NCBI RefSeq assembly: GCF_013112485.1
Contig: NZ_JABFHG010000009.1
Coordinates: 1-64,000, forward strand
Source of the DNA: Roseicella sp. DB1501
GTDB taxonomy: Bacteria; Pseudomonadota; Alphaproteobacteria; Acetobacterales; Acetobacteraceae
DNA: 64,000 bases
Direction of reading: 5' to 3'
The notes beneath the pieces are model-generated. The model ran no database searches and was not told the origin of the DNA. It was given only the letters and a program-made list of their open reading frames with translations. The translations under genes and the position numbers were made by a program. Each line of letters begins with the position of its first letter. Position 1 is the stretch's first letter. This document shows, piece after piece, positions 50,161 to 59,029 of the stretch.

Positions 50161-51561
50161 ATGCGGATCGAGGCCGAGCGGATCCGCATGCTGAACGAGG
50201 CGCCGATCAGGCCCGATGGGCGCTACGTGCTGTACCTGATGCAGCAATCCTGCCGATCCCGCTTCAACCATGCGCTGGAACTGGCGGTGGAGGAGGCCAA
50301 CCATCTGAACTTGCCGGTGCTGGCATGCTTCGGCCTGCTCGACGGCTCGAACGGCTTTCCGGAGGCGAATGCACGGCATTACGCCTTCCTGCTGGACGGC
50401 CTCGCGGATGTCTCCCGCCGCCTGGCCGAGCGCGGCATTGGCTTCGTGCTGCGCAAAGCATCGCCGGCCGAGGTGGCGATCGACCTGTCGCGGCAGGCCA
50501 CGATGCTGGTGCTGGATCGCGGCTACCTCGCCATCCAGAAGCGTTGGTACGCGGAGATCGGGACGGCGGCCGCGCTGCGCATCGTGCAGGTGGAGGGCGA
50601 TGTCGTGGTGCCGGTGGAGAGCGCATCCGGCAAGCACGAGCATGCTGCGCGCACCCTGCGGCCGAGGATCGCCCGTTGGCTGGACGACTTCCTCCACCCG
50701 CTGAGCGAAGGCCGGGTCCGGCATCGCTTCGACGGGCCGGCGCCGAAGGGGATTGATATCGGCGATCCCGCCGCGGCGCTCGCCGCCATGACGCTCGATC
50801 GGTCGGTGGCGCCGGTCCGCCGGTTCCGTGGCGGGGAGGTGGAGGCGCAGCATCGTCTCCAAACCTATCTGGCGCAGGAATTCCACGGCTACGGCACCAA
50901 TCGTGGCAGGCCGGAAGCCGCGGCGGTCTCGCATATGAGCCCCTACCTGCATTTCGGCCAGATTTCCCCGGTCGAAATCGTCCTGGCGGCGCGCGAGGCG
51001 GCGACCGGCTCCACGGACGACAAGCGCGCCTTCCTCGAGGAGGTCGTCGTCCGACGCGAGCTCTCCATGAACCACGTGCATTATATCGAACATTACGACA
51101 GCTACGAGCAGGCGGTGCCGGCCTGGGCCCGCAAGACCCTGGCCGAGCATGCCGGTGATCCCCGCGGGCACCGCTACGACGATGACGCGCTCGTCGCCGG
51201 GCGAACGCATGATCACTACTGGAATGTCGCCATGGCCGAGATGCGCGAGACGGGGTACATGCACAACCACCTGCGCATGTACTGGGGCAAGAAGATCCTC
51301 GAATGGTCCGCCACGCCGGAGGAGGGCTTCGCGCGTACCCTGCGCCTCAACAACCGATACTTCCTCGACGGGCGCGACCCCAACTCGTTCACCAACGTGG
51401 CCTGGATCTACGGCCTGCATGACCGGCCCTGGGCCCGCCGTCCCATCTTCGGCACGGTGCGCTATCAGAGCGAGAACTCGCTCAGGAAGATCGACGCGAA
51501 GGCTTATGAAGCCGCCGTGCGGCGGCTGTGCGAAGCCGAGCGGGCCGGCCCATCTCCCTGA
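50161..51561 (+). CDS. phr: Class II deoxyribodipyrimidine photolyase
   Basis: Light-dependent repair of cyclobutane pyrimidine dimers, 466 aa (GTG at 50158 possible). The N-terminal antenna domain begins YVLYLMQQSCRSRFNHALEL. The FAD domain has SHMSPYLHFGQISPVEIVLA, VVRRELSMNHVHYIEHYDSY, the class II block GYMHNHLRMYWGKKILEWSA, and DGRDPNSFTNVAWIYGLHDR. Residues MHNHLRMYW and DGRDPN are diagnostic of class II enzymes. With the LOV kinase 1.1 kb upstream, blue-light control of repair is plausible but not shown. Confidence 0.9.
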   Translation: MRIEAERIRMLNEAPIRPDGRYVLYLMQQSCRSRFNHALELAVEEANHLNLPVLACFGLLDGSNGFPEANARHYAFLLDGLADVSRRLAERGIGFVLRKASPAEVAIDLSRQATMLVLDRGYLAIQKRWYAEIGTAAALRIVQVEGDVVVPVESASGKHEHAARTLRPRIARWLDDFLHPLSEGRVRHRFDGPAPKGIDIGDPAAALAAMTLDRSVAPVRRFRGGEVEAQHRLQTYLAQEFHGYGTNRGRPEAAAVSHMSPYLHFGQISPVEIVLAAREAATGSTDDKRAFLEEVVVRRELSMNHVHYIEHYDSYEQAVPAWARKTLAEHAGDPRGHRYDDDALVAGRTHDHYWNVAMAEMRETGYMHNHLRMYWGKKILEWSATPEEGFARTLRLNNRYFLDGRDPNSFTNVAWIYGLHDRPWARRPIFGTVRYQSENSLRKIDAKAYEAAVRRLCEAERAGPSP

Positions 51562-51585
51562 GGCAAGGACGCCGTGCATCTCTCC

Positions 51586-51607
51586 GGCCGTCCAACTCCG
51601 GACGGCC
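51586..51607. terminator. Stem-loop between photolyase and convergent Bug gene
   Basis: GGCCGTCC-AACTCC-GGACGGCC is a perfect 8-base stem with a 6-base loop, 24 bases after the photolyase stop and 12 bases past the 3' end of the convergent Bug gene. It can serve both strands. Confidence 0.6.
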
Positions 51608-51619
51608 TCGCACGACCGG

Positions 51620-52588
51620 CTATTCCGGCTCGATCCCGGCGAGCTGGATGATGCGGCCCCATTTCTCCCGCTCGGCCGTGGCATAGGCGGCCGCCGTCTC
51701 GAGATCCATGGCCGCCGGCTCGACCAGCATGTCCCGCAGCCGCGGCGCCACCGCTTCCGACCGGACCGCGTCGGCCACCAAGCGGTTGATCTGGAGCAGC
51801 AGGGGCCGGGGCGTTCCACTGCGCACGGCGACGCCCCAATAGCCGCCCGTCTCGAAGCCGGGCATCACCTCGTTCATCGCCGGCACATCGGGCCAGCGCT
51901 TCGCTCGCTGCGGCATGCTCACCGCGAGGACGCGGAACTCCCCGGATGCGAGGTACTGGTCGGCGGCGACCATGTCCAGAAAGACGAAGTGGATCAGGCC
52001 GGTGCGCAGGTCGCTAATGGCGTTGCCGAAGATCTTGTAGGAAACCTCCTCGAAGTCGAGCTGCCCGAGGCGCTTGAACAGCGCGGCGGGAATGCGCGAG
52101 GAGGCATTGAACCAGCCGGAATCGCGCTTGCCCGGATGCCGGCGGAGATCCGCGACCAGGTCCTCGTAACTGCGATAGGGGCTGGAGGCCGGGACCATGA
52201 GACAGCCGGCCGAGATGCCGATGGGGCAGGCCAGTGCGAAGTCGCGCGCGGCGTCGTAGGGCGGCTGCTTCAGCAGGTATGGATTCGCCGAGAGGGTGGT
52301 GGTCGTGCCGAGAAGGAAGCTGTGGCCATCGGCGGCCGCGTTGAGCACCGCGAGCGTGCCGACCACTCCGTTGCCGCCGGGCAGGTTCTCCACGACGAAA
52401 GGCTTGCCCGTGACGACCTGCATCTGCCTCGCCAACAGGCGGGCGATGAGGTCGGACGAGCCCCCGGCGGCGAAGGGCGCGACGATGCGCACTTGCTCGC
52501 GCGGGAAGGCCGGCTCCTGGGCGCGGACGTGGCGGCCCAGCAGGCTGGCGGCGGCGATGCTCCAGCAGGCACGGCGACTGAGTCGCAT
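51620..52588 (-). CDS. Bug-family tripartite tricarboxylate receptor
   Basis: Receptor of 322 aa. Signal peptide MRLSRRACWSIAAASLLGRH, cleavage near VRAQ, followed by VRIVAPFAAGGSSDLIARLL, NLPGGNGVVGTLAVLNAAAD, GTTTTLSANPYLLKQPPYD and MPQRAKRWPDVPAMNEVMPG. The core loop reads AAGGSSD where others have AGGGTD. It is preceded on the same strand by a cyclase-family gene and an amidohydrolase, suggesting a catabolic unit for a cyclic or aromatic-derived acid, with the receptor gathering the substrate. Confidence 0.87.
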   Translation of the reverse strand: MRLSRRACWSIAAASLLGRHVRAQEPAFPREQVRIVAPFAAGGSSDLIARLLARQMQVVTGKPFVVENLPGGNGVVGTLAVLNAAADGHSFLLGTTTTLSANPYLLKQPPYDAARDFALACPIGISAGCLMVPASSPYRSYEDLVADLRRHPGKRDSGWFNASSRIPAALFKRLGQLDFEEVSYKIFGNAISDLRTGLIHFVFLDMVAADQYLASGEFRVLAVSMPQRAKRWPDVPAMNEVMPGFETGGYWGVAVRSGTPRPLLLQINRLVADAVRSEAVAPRLRDMLVEPAAMDLETAAAYATAEREKWGRIIQLAGIEPE

Positions 52589-52807
52589 AGGCTTCTTTCC
52601 CCCCTTCGGCCGGCACACCGGCATCTGGATCATCGCTCGATCCGCTGCTCGGGGACAGTCGTGCCTCTTCGGCAGGAGAGCTTGGCGCGTTGTCGCCGCG
52701 AACCATGGCGGCCCCGGCCGCGCTTGTTGGGGGCGCAGCCCGAACATCACCTGCCGGACCGCCCCGCGGTCCGCGGCCCGGAGCCGAGGCTGAAATTCGG
52801 CGGCTGT

Positions 52808-53863
52808 TCAGCGCAAGGCAAGCGGCCGCAGCGCCGTGCCCGCGACCGTGCCGCGGATGGCATTGGTGGTGGCCACATAGGCGAATTCGTAGGTCCGGTC
52901 CGCCGCAAGGCGCTCCAGGTTGTGGAACTCGCCGATGTGCACGCCTTGCTGCACGAGAAGGTAGACATGGACGGGGTTGAAGCTGCCGCCCACCGCGGCG
53001 CTGTCCTGCGGCCGCGCCGGGATGCATTCGAGGCCGGAGGTGTCGGCTGCGATCATCATCGCGCCCTTCTGCTCGACCAGCCACTTCGCCGCCGCCATGC
53101 CGATGCCCGCGGTATCGGGATCGCTGAGCTTCGCGTGGTCGCCGCCGTTCTCGCCCCAGTAGCGGGCGGTGCCGGTCCTGATGAGGACGACCGTGCCGGG
53201 AGTCACGTCGACATTCTGCGCTCGCAGCGCCGCCTCGAGATCCGCGACGGTGATCTCGTAGCCCTTGGGAAGCGCCTCGACGCCTTTCTGCCCGGCGACG
53301 TCGATCATCACCCCGCGTGCGACGATCGGCGGGATGGTGGTGACGTCCGCCTTGCGCACGCCGAAATTGCCGCCCCAGTCGCTTTCCTTGAAGCCGTTGT
53401 ACCAGTGATTGTCCTCGCCATGCGTGATATGTGCGAGACCGTCGATCTGTGTCGCCACGTTGTCGCTGATGAACATGGCGCTGCTGTGCCAGCGCGTGTG
53501 GCCCGTATTGCCGCCCTGCGGCGTGGTGAATGGCAGGTCCTGCTGGCGGGCGACGCCTTCCGGCGTGCGGAAGCTGATGATCTCTCCCGGGTTGTGGCCG
53601 GGCCAGCGGTAGGAGTTGCGGTCATAGGGCAGGCCCAGGTCGTAGGTCTTTCCCTGCGACGCCAGGCGCAGCGCGGCCGCGCGCGACTGGTCCGTCATCT
53701 CATTGAGGGCGCCGACCTCATCCTGTGCGCCCCAGACCCATCCCCAACCCTTGCCCTGGGTCCACTTCTTCATGCCCGCATCCTGCGCGAGCGAGGGTGT
53801 GGTCGCCACGGCGGCCACGACGCCGATGCTCGCCGCGGCCAGGAGCCGCCCGATCCCTTGCAT
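52808..53863 (-). CDS. Secreted cyclase-family (kynurenine-formamidase-like) protein
   Basis: Protein of 351 aa. A signal peptide (LLAAASIGVVAAVATTPSLA, then QD) targets it to the periplasm. The metal-dependent cyclase fold (PF04199) shows HTRWHSSAMFISDNVATQID, then GLAHITHGEDNHWYNGF, which supplies the His/Asp ligands, GVMIDVAGQKGVEALPKGYE, TVVLIRTGTARYWGENGGDH and MIAADTSGLECIP. Relatives hydrolyse amides and lactones, including isatin and kynurenine derivatives. The context with an LigI-like amidohydrolase upstream suggests ring-opening or lactone chemistry on an aromatic breakdown product. Confidence 0.82.
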   Translation of the reverse strand: MQGIGRLLAAASIGVVAAVATTPSLAQDAGMKKWTQGKGWGWVWGAQDEVGALNEMTDQSRAAALRLASQGKTYDLGLPYDRNSYRWPGHNPGEIISFRTPEGVARQQDLPFTTPQGGNTGHTRWHSSAMFISDNVATQIDGLAHITHGEDNHWYNGFKESDWGGNFGVRKADVTTIPPIVARGVMIDVAGQKGVEALPKGYEITVADLEAALRAQNVDVTPGTVVLIRTGTARYWGENGGDHAKLSDPDTAGIGMAAAKWLVEQKGAMMIAADTSGLECIPARPQDSAAVGGSFNPVHVYLLVQQGVHIGEFHNLERLAADRTYEFAYVATTNAIRGTVAGTALRPLALR

Positions 53864-53967
53864 GTCTTCCTCCCCCGTCATTCGGACCCGCCCGTATGAG
53901 ACCGGACGTCGCCGCTGCAATTCAAGGATAACCGCCCGGCGGCGCCTACCTGCGCCGCTGTGTTGGA

Positions 53968-54918
53968 TCAGCCGTTGGGAAAGTCGTAGAGCCGCGCCGG
54001 GTTGTCGACCAGCACTTGGCGACGCTGGGCAGGATCCGGCACCCAGATCTCGAGCAGATCCAGCAGCACGGCGTCGTTCGGCTTCTTGTCGGCGGCTTCG
54101 GTGGGATGCGGCCAGTCACTGCCCCAGACCATGCGGTCAGGCCGCAGCTCGGCATAGGCCTTCGCGACGGCGCTGCTGTCGGAATAGCTCGGCGGACCGA
54201 CCTTGGTGTCGGCATAGGCGCCGGAAAGCTTCACCCATGCATTGCCCTTCGCCAGAAGCTGCTTCATCTGGCCGAACAACGGATGGTTCACGCCGTCGGG
54301 CTGCGGGATATGCGCCAGATGATCGAAGACCAGGGTGGCATCCAGGCTGTGGAACAGCTCGCGCAGCTCCATGATCTTCGCCGCGGGGGCGTTGATCTGG
54401 ATGTGCCAGCCCATCGGCTTGATGCGGCGGGCGAGCGGCTCCATCATCTCCGGCGTCGTGGCGCCGGCCTGGGCCAGGTTGAAGCGGATGCCACGCACGC
54501 CCGTCTCGTGCAGACGGCGCAGCTCCGCATCCGCCACCTTGTCGTTGACCACCGCAACAGCCCGGAAGTTGCTGCCAAGCTCGCGCAGGCCCTCCAGCGT
54601 CGGCTCGTTGTTCACGCCGTAGAGCGACGGCTGCACGATGACGCCGCGCGTGGTCCCGATGCATGCCTGCAGCTTGCGGTAATCCGCTGGCGAGGCATTC
54701 GGCGCCGGGAGGCCGCCGGGCGCCGGCGGGTATTTGTCGTTGTAGATGTGGAAGTGGCAATCGGTCGCCAGCGGCGGCGCTTTCAGCTTCGGCATGTCGG
54801 TGCCGCTCGAGAACGGTACCGGAGGGGAATCGACAGGGCGCTGCGCCAGGGCCGGCGAGGCAAGCAGCGTGCAGGCGGCACCCAGCAGCCCGCGTCGCCG
54901 TGGCAGGATCGTCGTCAT
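53968..54918 (-). CDS. Amidohydrolase-2 / pyrone-dicarboxylate hydrolase-like protein, exported
   Basis: Protein of 316 aa. The Arg-rich start MTTILPRRRGLLGAACTLLA, cleaved near ALAQ, looks like a Tat signal. The barrel shows LATDCHFHIYNDKYPPAPG (HxH metal ligands), LGSNFRAVAVVNDKVADAEL, ETGVRGIRFNLAQAGATTPE, LVFDHLAHIPQPDGVNHPLF (active-site His) and RMVWGSDWPHPTEAADKKPN with the late Asp. This is the LigI (2-pyrone-4,6-dicarboxylate lactonase) and related lactonase layout. The Tat signal implies a periplasmic enzyme, unusual for LigI. It is upstream of the cyclase gene on the same strand. Confidence 0.82.
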   Translation of the reverse strand: MTTILPRRRGLLGAACTLLASPALAQRPVDSPPVPFSSGTDMPKLKAPPLATDCHFHIYNDKYPPAPGGLPAPNASPADYRKLQACIGTTRGVIVQPSLYGVNNEPTLEGLRELGSNFRAVAVVNDKVADAELRRLHETGVRGIRFNLAQAGATTPEMMEPLARRIKPMGWHIQINAPAAKIMELRELFHSLDATLVFDHLAHIPQPDGVNHPLFGQMKQLLAKGNAWVKLSGAYADTKVGPPSYSDSSAVAKAYAELRPDRMVWGSDWPHPTEAADKKPNDAVLLDLLEIWVPDPAQRRQVLVDNPARLYDFPNG

Positions 54919-55152
54919 GGCGTTCTCCCCGGCGCCGTGGGGCGCCGGTGCGACGGTAGCGGTGAGCCGACCATGAGCGCAAAACGAAAATGACGCCGTG
55001 CCAAGCATGGGCGATGTGCCGGGGCCGGACATCTCGATCCATGTGGCGTGGTTCACAGCCGGCGATGCGGTTGGTCTCTAGGGTTGGTCTTGTCGATGAA
55101 CGACATGCCGGGCCGCACAGGCCGCAGGCAACCAGAGAAAGGGACCACCCCG

Positions 55153-55770
55153 ATGCGTGCCACGATCCTCCCGCTCGCTGCCTTGCTGCTCGCCGGCGCT
55201 GCCAGCCTTTCCCACCCCGCCGCGGCCGAGGGGCTTGAGACCGGCGGCATCTCCATCACCCGTGGCGGTGGCAACGTGAACACCGCGGCTGCCAAGAACA
55301 GCTTCGCCGGCCAGGCGGCCACGACGATCGGCGGCATGGCGCGCAATGGCGGCCGGGTCGAGACCCTCGGCGGGCTCAACCGCAACCTCGCCAGCGGCCG
55401 CAACAGCACCGCCTTGCAGGACACCACGACGGTCGGCGGCACCGCCTTCGGCCGCGGTGCGCAGGCGAGCACCTTCGGCGGGCTGAACACCAATGCCGCC
55501 CGCGGCTTCGGCAGCCTGGCCAGCCAGTCGGCCACCACGCTCGGCGGCCAGGCCATCGGGCGCGGCGCGCAGAGCCAAGTCTCCGGCGGGTTCAACTCCA
55601 ACCTCGCCGCCGGCCGCTTCAGCCAGGCCGATCAGCAGGTGCTGACCATGGGCGGCTCGGCGATCGGCCGTGGCGCGCTCGATCGGGTCTCCGGCGGCGG
55701 CAACCGCAATGCGGCGCTGGCCCGCGGCTCCGCCGCCTCCCAGCAGGTCGTCACCATCGGCGGTCAGTGA
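55153..55770 (+). CDS. Secreted protein with four 36-residue tandem repeats
   Basis: Protein of 205 aa with a signal peptide (MRATILPLAALLLAGAASLS, cleaved near AAAE). The mature part is built of about 36-residue repeats starting TTIGG (one short, 35), TTVGG, TTLGG and LTMGG, ending VTIGGQ. Each repeat carries GRGA about eight residues in, SGG-x-N-x-N about 18 in, and an S-x-A-x-Q near its end; each half resembles the other, giving an 18-residue sub-repeat. Gly/Asn/Ser-rich repeats of this type suggest a beta-solenoid or a curli-like surface fibre. No Cys. No secretion genes adjoin. Function unknown. Confidence 0.75.
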   Translation: MRATILPLAALLLAGAASLSHPAAAEGLETGGISITRGGGNVNTAAAKNSFAGQAATTIGGMARNGGRVETLGGLNRNLASGRNSTALQDTTTVGGTAFGRGAQASTFGGLNTNAARGFGSLASQSATTLGGQAIGRGAQSQVSGGFNSNLAAGRFSQADQQVLTMGGSAIGRGALDRVSGGGNRNAALARGSAASQQVVTIGGQ

Positions 55771-55788
55771 GAGACCGACAGGCAATGG

Positions 55789-55833
55789 TCCCGCGCCGAA
55801 CGGACAAGCCCTGCTTGAGCGTTCGGCGCGGGA
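55789..55833. terminator. Strong bidirectional hairpin between convergent genes
   Basis: TCCCGCGCCGAACG (55789-55802) and CGTTCGGCGCGGGA (55820-55833) are a perfect 14-base inverted repeat; the loop itself can pair CAAGC with GCTTG. It lies 18 bases after the repeat-protein gene and 52 bases from the 3' end of the convergent hydrolase. Confidence 0.8.
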
Positions 55834-55885
55834 TCACCGTCGTGCCTGACGCCGGCCGTGCCGCGCGGCGTCGCGGCTGCCAGCG

Positions 55886-57133
55886 TCAATCCGCGATGGC
55901 GCCGTAGACGAGGGCGTTCACCACGCGCCGGTAGTGCTGCCGGATCAGCCCGGGCGTGCTCGCCATGAACACGACCGCCAGATCCTCCTTCGGGTCCACC
56001 CACATGGAGGTGCCATAGGCGCCGTTCCAGCTGAACATGCCGGGGCTGCCCAGCACGTCCGAGCCGCCCTCGCGCCGCACCGCGACGGTGACGCCGAATC
56101 CGAAATTCGTCAGTTGCGGCTCGGTCAGCGTCACGTTGTTGACGATGTCCGGCGAGAGGTGATCCCGCGTCATCTCCTCGACGCTCTTGCGCGAGAGCAC
56201 GCGCTTGCCATCCAGTGTGCCGCCGTTCAGCAGCATCTGGGCGAAGCGGATGTAATCGGCCGCGGTCGAGACCGCCTGACCGCCGCCGCCTTCGAAGCCT
56301 GGGGTGACGAGGCCGACGCGGACATCCTGGGGCTGGCTCGTGACGGGGGCCTTCGGCAGCGGCGTCGCGTAGCGGCTGCGCTGGCCCTCCGGCACGAGGA
56401 AGCCGGTATCCTGCATGCCGAGTGGACGCAGGATGCGCTCGGCCATCGCCTCGCCAAGCGATTTGTCGGTGCGCTCCTCAATCACCAAGCCCAGTACGTC
56501 GATCGAGAGGCCGTACTCCCAGGTGGTGCCGGGCTGGTGCAGCAGCGGCAGCTTGGCCATGGCGGCAATGAAATCGGCGCCGCTCATCCGGCTGTAGCCG
56601 CCGAGGCTGCGCTGCCAGAGCTGGTGCGCCGGGGTGTTGCCGCGGTTGCCGTAGACGATGCCGGAGGTGTGGCGGGCAAGGTCGATGATCCGGATCGGAT
56701 GCGCCGCCGGCACGGTCATGTCGGGGTTGCCGTCCACCGCGACCCGCATCTCGGCAAAGGCCGGGAAGAACCGGCTCACTGGATCCCAGAGCGAGAGCCG
56801 CCCCTCCTCGAGCACCGACATCAGCGTGGCCCCGGTCAGGACCTTGGTCATGCTGGCGATCGGGAAGATGGCGTCGCGCGGCATCGGCTTGCTGCGGCCG
56901 CCATCCTGGAAGCCATGCGCCTCGAAATAGGCGAGCTTGCCATGGCGCGCGATGGCAATGACCGCGCCCGGCATGCGGCCCTCCCGGACCTCCGTCTCCA
57001 CCATGGCGCCGATGCGGGCGAGCCGCTCGGGCGACAGGCCGACACTCTCGGGCGTCGCGCGCGGCAACGGGTCGGCGGCACGGGCAGGCAGCGCGCAAAC
57101 CAACAGCGCCGAGACGAGCAGCAGCTTCTTCAT
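55886..57133 (-). CDS. Class C beta-lactamase-family serine hydrolase
   Basis: Protein of 415 aa with signal peptide MKKLLLVSALLVCALPARAA. The nucleophile motif SxxK is in IFPIASMTKVLTGATL (Ser about residue 93). The second motif is Y-x-x in TWEYGLSIDVLG (in place of YxN). LLTLEQLL-type AmpC blocks appear as IRIIDLARHTSGIVYGN. WNGAYGTSMWVDPKEDLAVV lies near the usual third motif. Most relatives of this type (EstB-like) are esterases rather than antibiotic-degrading enzymes. The long extracytoplasmic region and lone position give no substrate clue. Confidence 0.85.
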   Translation of the reverse strand: MKKLLLVSALLVCALPARAADPLPRATPESVGLSPERLARIGAMVETEVREGRMPGAVIAIARHGKLAYFEAHGFQDGGRSKPMPRDAIFPIASMTKVLTGATLMSVLEEGRLSLWDPVSRFFPAFAEMRVAVDGNPDMTVPAAHPIRIIDLARHTSGIVYGNRGNTPAHQLWQRSLGGYSRMSGADFIAAMAKLPLLHQPGTTWEYGLSIDVLGLVIEERTDKSLGEAMAERILRPLGMQDTGFLVPEGQRSRYATPLPKAPVTSQPQDVRVGLVTPGFEGGGGQAVSTAADYIRFAQMLLNGGTLDGKRVLSRKSVEEMTRDHLSPDIVNNVTLTEPQLTNFGFGVTVAVRREGGSDVLGSPGMFSWNGAYGTSMWVDPKEDLAVVFMASTPGLIRQHYRRVVNALVYGAIAD

Positions 57134-57282
57134 TCCTGGTGTCCTCCTCTTGGGAGGAGCTTATCCCATGCCGCCGCAGGCACCAGACCAGCCTGCGCCG
57201 ATGGGTAGCTAAGGTGAAGGCAGGAACAAGCGGACGCAGCAGAGGCGCCGCTGCTCCTGCTCAGTCCGTTGCTGGCTTGTCC

Positions 57283-57867
57283 TCAGGCATCCGGTGTCGG
57301 CGCCGCCGCTGCCTGCGCCGGCGGCGATATCGTCACCCTGCCCTGGGCCGCCTCCTCGGCGGCGCGATCCAGATTCGTCACCACCTCGTCGGCTGTCGGC
57401 GTCTCGCGGTCATCGGCGAGGGCTGAGGCCGCACTGGCGAGGAATTCGACTGCCGTCACGACCTCGGCCAGGTTCACGGTCGCGGCCGCAGCTCCCGAGA
57501 CCGGCATGCCCAGGAAGTGCTTGGAGCGCCATGCGAGATCGGCGCCGTCCGGCACGCCAGCATTGTCCAACTGGACATCCAGCAGGGTCAGGCCTTCCGT
57601 GGAGAGGTGCGCGGCGGTGATGGTCGTGATCCGGAGAACATCCCCGGTGGTGAGCAATAATCCGAAGCGGCCTTGACGCCCAACCAACCGCTGGCCCAGC
57701 CATGCAGGCAGATGGCGTGCCGCATCTTCGGGATCCGTCACTCGTGTCCAGGGCAAGCGGGTTATCCTTTGCTGCGTCCAGCCAACCAATACGAAGTTGC
57801 TTGGTTCCCGGCGCAGGCCTTGACCGTCCGCAACGGCGGAAGGAGATGCCGCCTCAGCCTCCGTCAT
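57283..57867 (-). CDS. Hypothetical protein
   Basis: Frame of 194 aa from the ATG at 57867. SNFVLVGWTQQRITRLPWTR, then GRFGLLLTTGDVLRITTITA and GLTLLDVQLDNAGVPDGAD, look like a mainly beta domain; the C-terminal half is Ala/Val-rich with a Pro/Ala tail. No domain is recognised. The composition and the stable frame support a real protein; upstream in-frame starts extend to 58092 but add only basic, low-complexity sequence. Function unknown. Confidence 0.55.
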   Translation of the reverse strand: MTEAEAASPSAVADGQGLRREPSNFVLVGWTQQRITRLPWTRVTDPEDAARHLPAWLGQRLVGRQGRFGLLLTTGDVLRITTITAAHLSTEGLTLLDVQLDNAGVPDGADLAWRSKHFLGMPVSGAAAATVNLAEVVTAVEFLASAASALADDRETPTADEVVTNLDRAAEEAAQGRVTISPPAQAAAAPTPDA

Positions 57868-58140
57868 GGGCGAGTTCAACGCTTGTCTCGTCAGGACGGC
57901 ACGAGCTGTCTGCGCTGCGGCTCCTTCGCCGAGCAGGTAGGGGAAAGGCCAGACTGACTGACCTTTGCGCGGTGTAGCCGATCTCGCATTCTGAACTTGA
58001 TGGCATGAGGGGCGCGGGCCTACGCCGCGCCGCTCTCGATCCTGTCCGCTTCGCCTTGAATGCCCGTCGGCAGCCTTCCGGGTTTGAGCCACCTGCGCTC
58101 GAAGGTGCGGTTCCAGCCAGTGAGGAGGGATTACCCGGGC

Positions 58141-58287
58141 TTACTCAACCTCGCCCTCAGGGTGCTGCTCGGCTGGCTTCTCCTCGACCTGAGCCAGCAT
58201 CATCGTCAACGCCTGCTCCTGCTCCTCCTCGGTCCAGATGCCCTGCTTCAGGGCATCCACGATGTTCTGGTCGATCGGCTCCGCCAT
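58141..58287 (-). CDS. Small acidic hypothetical protein
   Basis: 48-aa frame, MAEPIDQNIVDALKQGIWTE followed by EEQEQALTMMLAQVEEK and an acidic tail. The start at 58287 is preceded by GGAGC. Helical, no Cys, no signal. Similar short acidic proteins occur as unannotated genes in this group. A start at 58326 is possible. Function unknown. Confidence 0.5.
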   Translation of the reverse strand: MAEPIDQNIVDALKQGIWTEEEQEQALTMMLAQVEEKPAEQHPEGEVE

Positions 58288-58450
58288 GGGTGCTGCTCCG
58301 GTCTCTACCGCCAATAGACGCTGCAATCACGCCTGTCCGGTCACGGAGTTTCGCCAGCTTCGGATATCCGCGGAATTTTCCACGCTGTAGGAACGTATCC
58401 CGGAGTGGCCGTTCCGGCTCCCGTTGCCCTTTTGGTAGCCGGAGGTCGAA

Positions 58451-58849
58451 TCACCCGAAATGCGTCGCCAGTTCCTGATCGGGCAGGTTCACATAATCCT
58501 TGCTCATGGTCTTGCTGACCATGCCGGACGCTTCCTTGCTCAGCCCCTCCCGGATGCCGTGCAGCACCTGGGCGGCGGCGGCGATGACGAGCGAATCTGC
58601 CTGGCCACGTCGCACCGCCTCGTTCAGGTAATCCGCCACGGCCTTGGCGAAATGCGCCTCCGACTGATCCTTCGGATCGGATTTCGGAGCCTTCAGCTGG
58701 CTTACCCCGGAATCCGCATTCTCCACCGCATTCGCCTTGCCAGAGGCATCAAAGCTGTGCTGCGTGCGGAGGCCGTCATCGGTGCGGACCAGGATGCGCG
58801 CCTTGCCGCCATCCGCCACCACGTACCAGGTATGGTCGGGCTTGCTCAT
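58451..58849 (-). CDS. Host attachment family protein
   Basis: Protein of 132 aa. TWYVVADGGKARILVRTDDG, then AHFAKAVADYLNEAVRRGQA and LVIAAAAQVLHGIREGL, are the hallmarks of the host attachment (PF10116/AtsE) family, a conserved alphaproteobacterial cytoplasmic protein. In Agrobacterium the family was named for an attachment phenotype; its biochemical role is unclear. GGAAGGA precedes the ATG at 58849. The gene precedes a short acidic-protein gene on the same strand. Confidence 0.8.
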   Translation of the reverse strand: MSKPDHTWYVVADGGKARILVRTDDGLRTQHSFDASGKANAVENADSGVSQLKAPKSDPKDQSEAHFAKAVADYLNEAVRRGQADSLVIAAAAQVLHGIREGLSKEASGMVSKTMSKDYVNLPDQELATHFG

Positions 58850-59029
58850 GTGTTCGTCCTTCCTTCCCGTCGACCCGTTGGGGTCCATCAAGCACCTGAA
58901 CGTGCCGCCTTGCCATTCGACGGCATGTCCTTCTGTCGAGGCTGCCCGCGACCTGGAAGGCGCTTCGGAACGGGGCCGGATGATGCTGAACCCAGCGCTG
59001 CCCTGTCAGCGGCTTGCAGTCTGAGGCGC

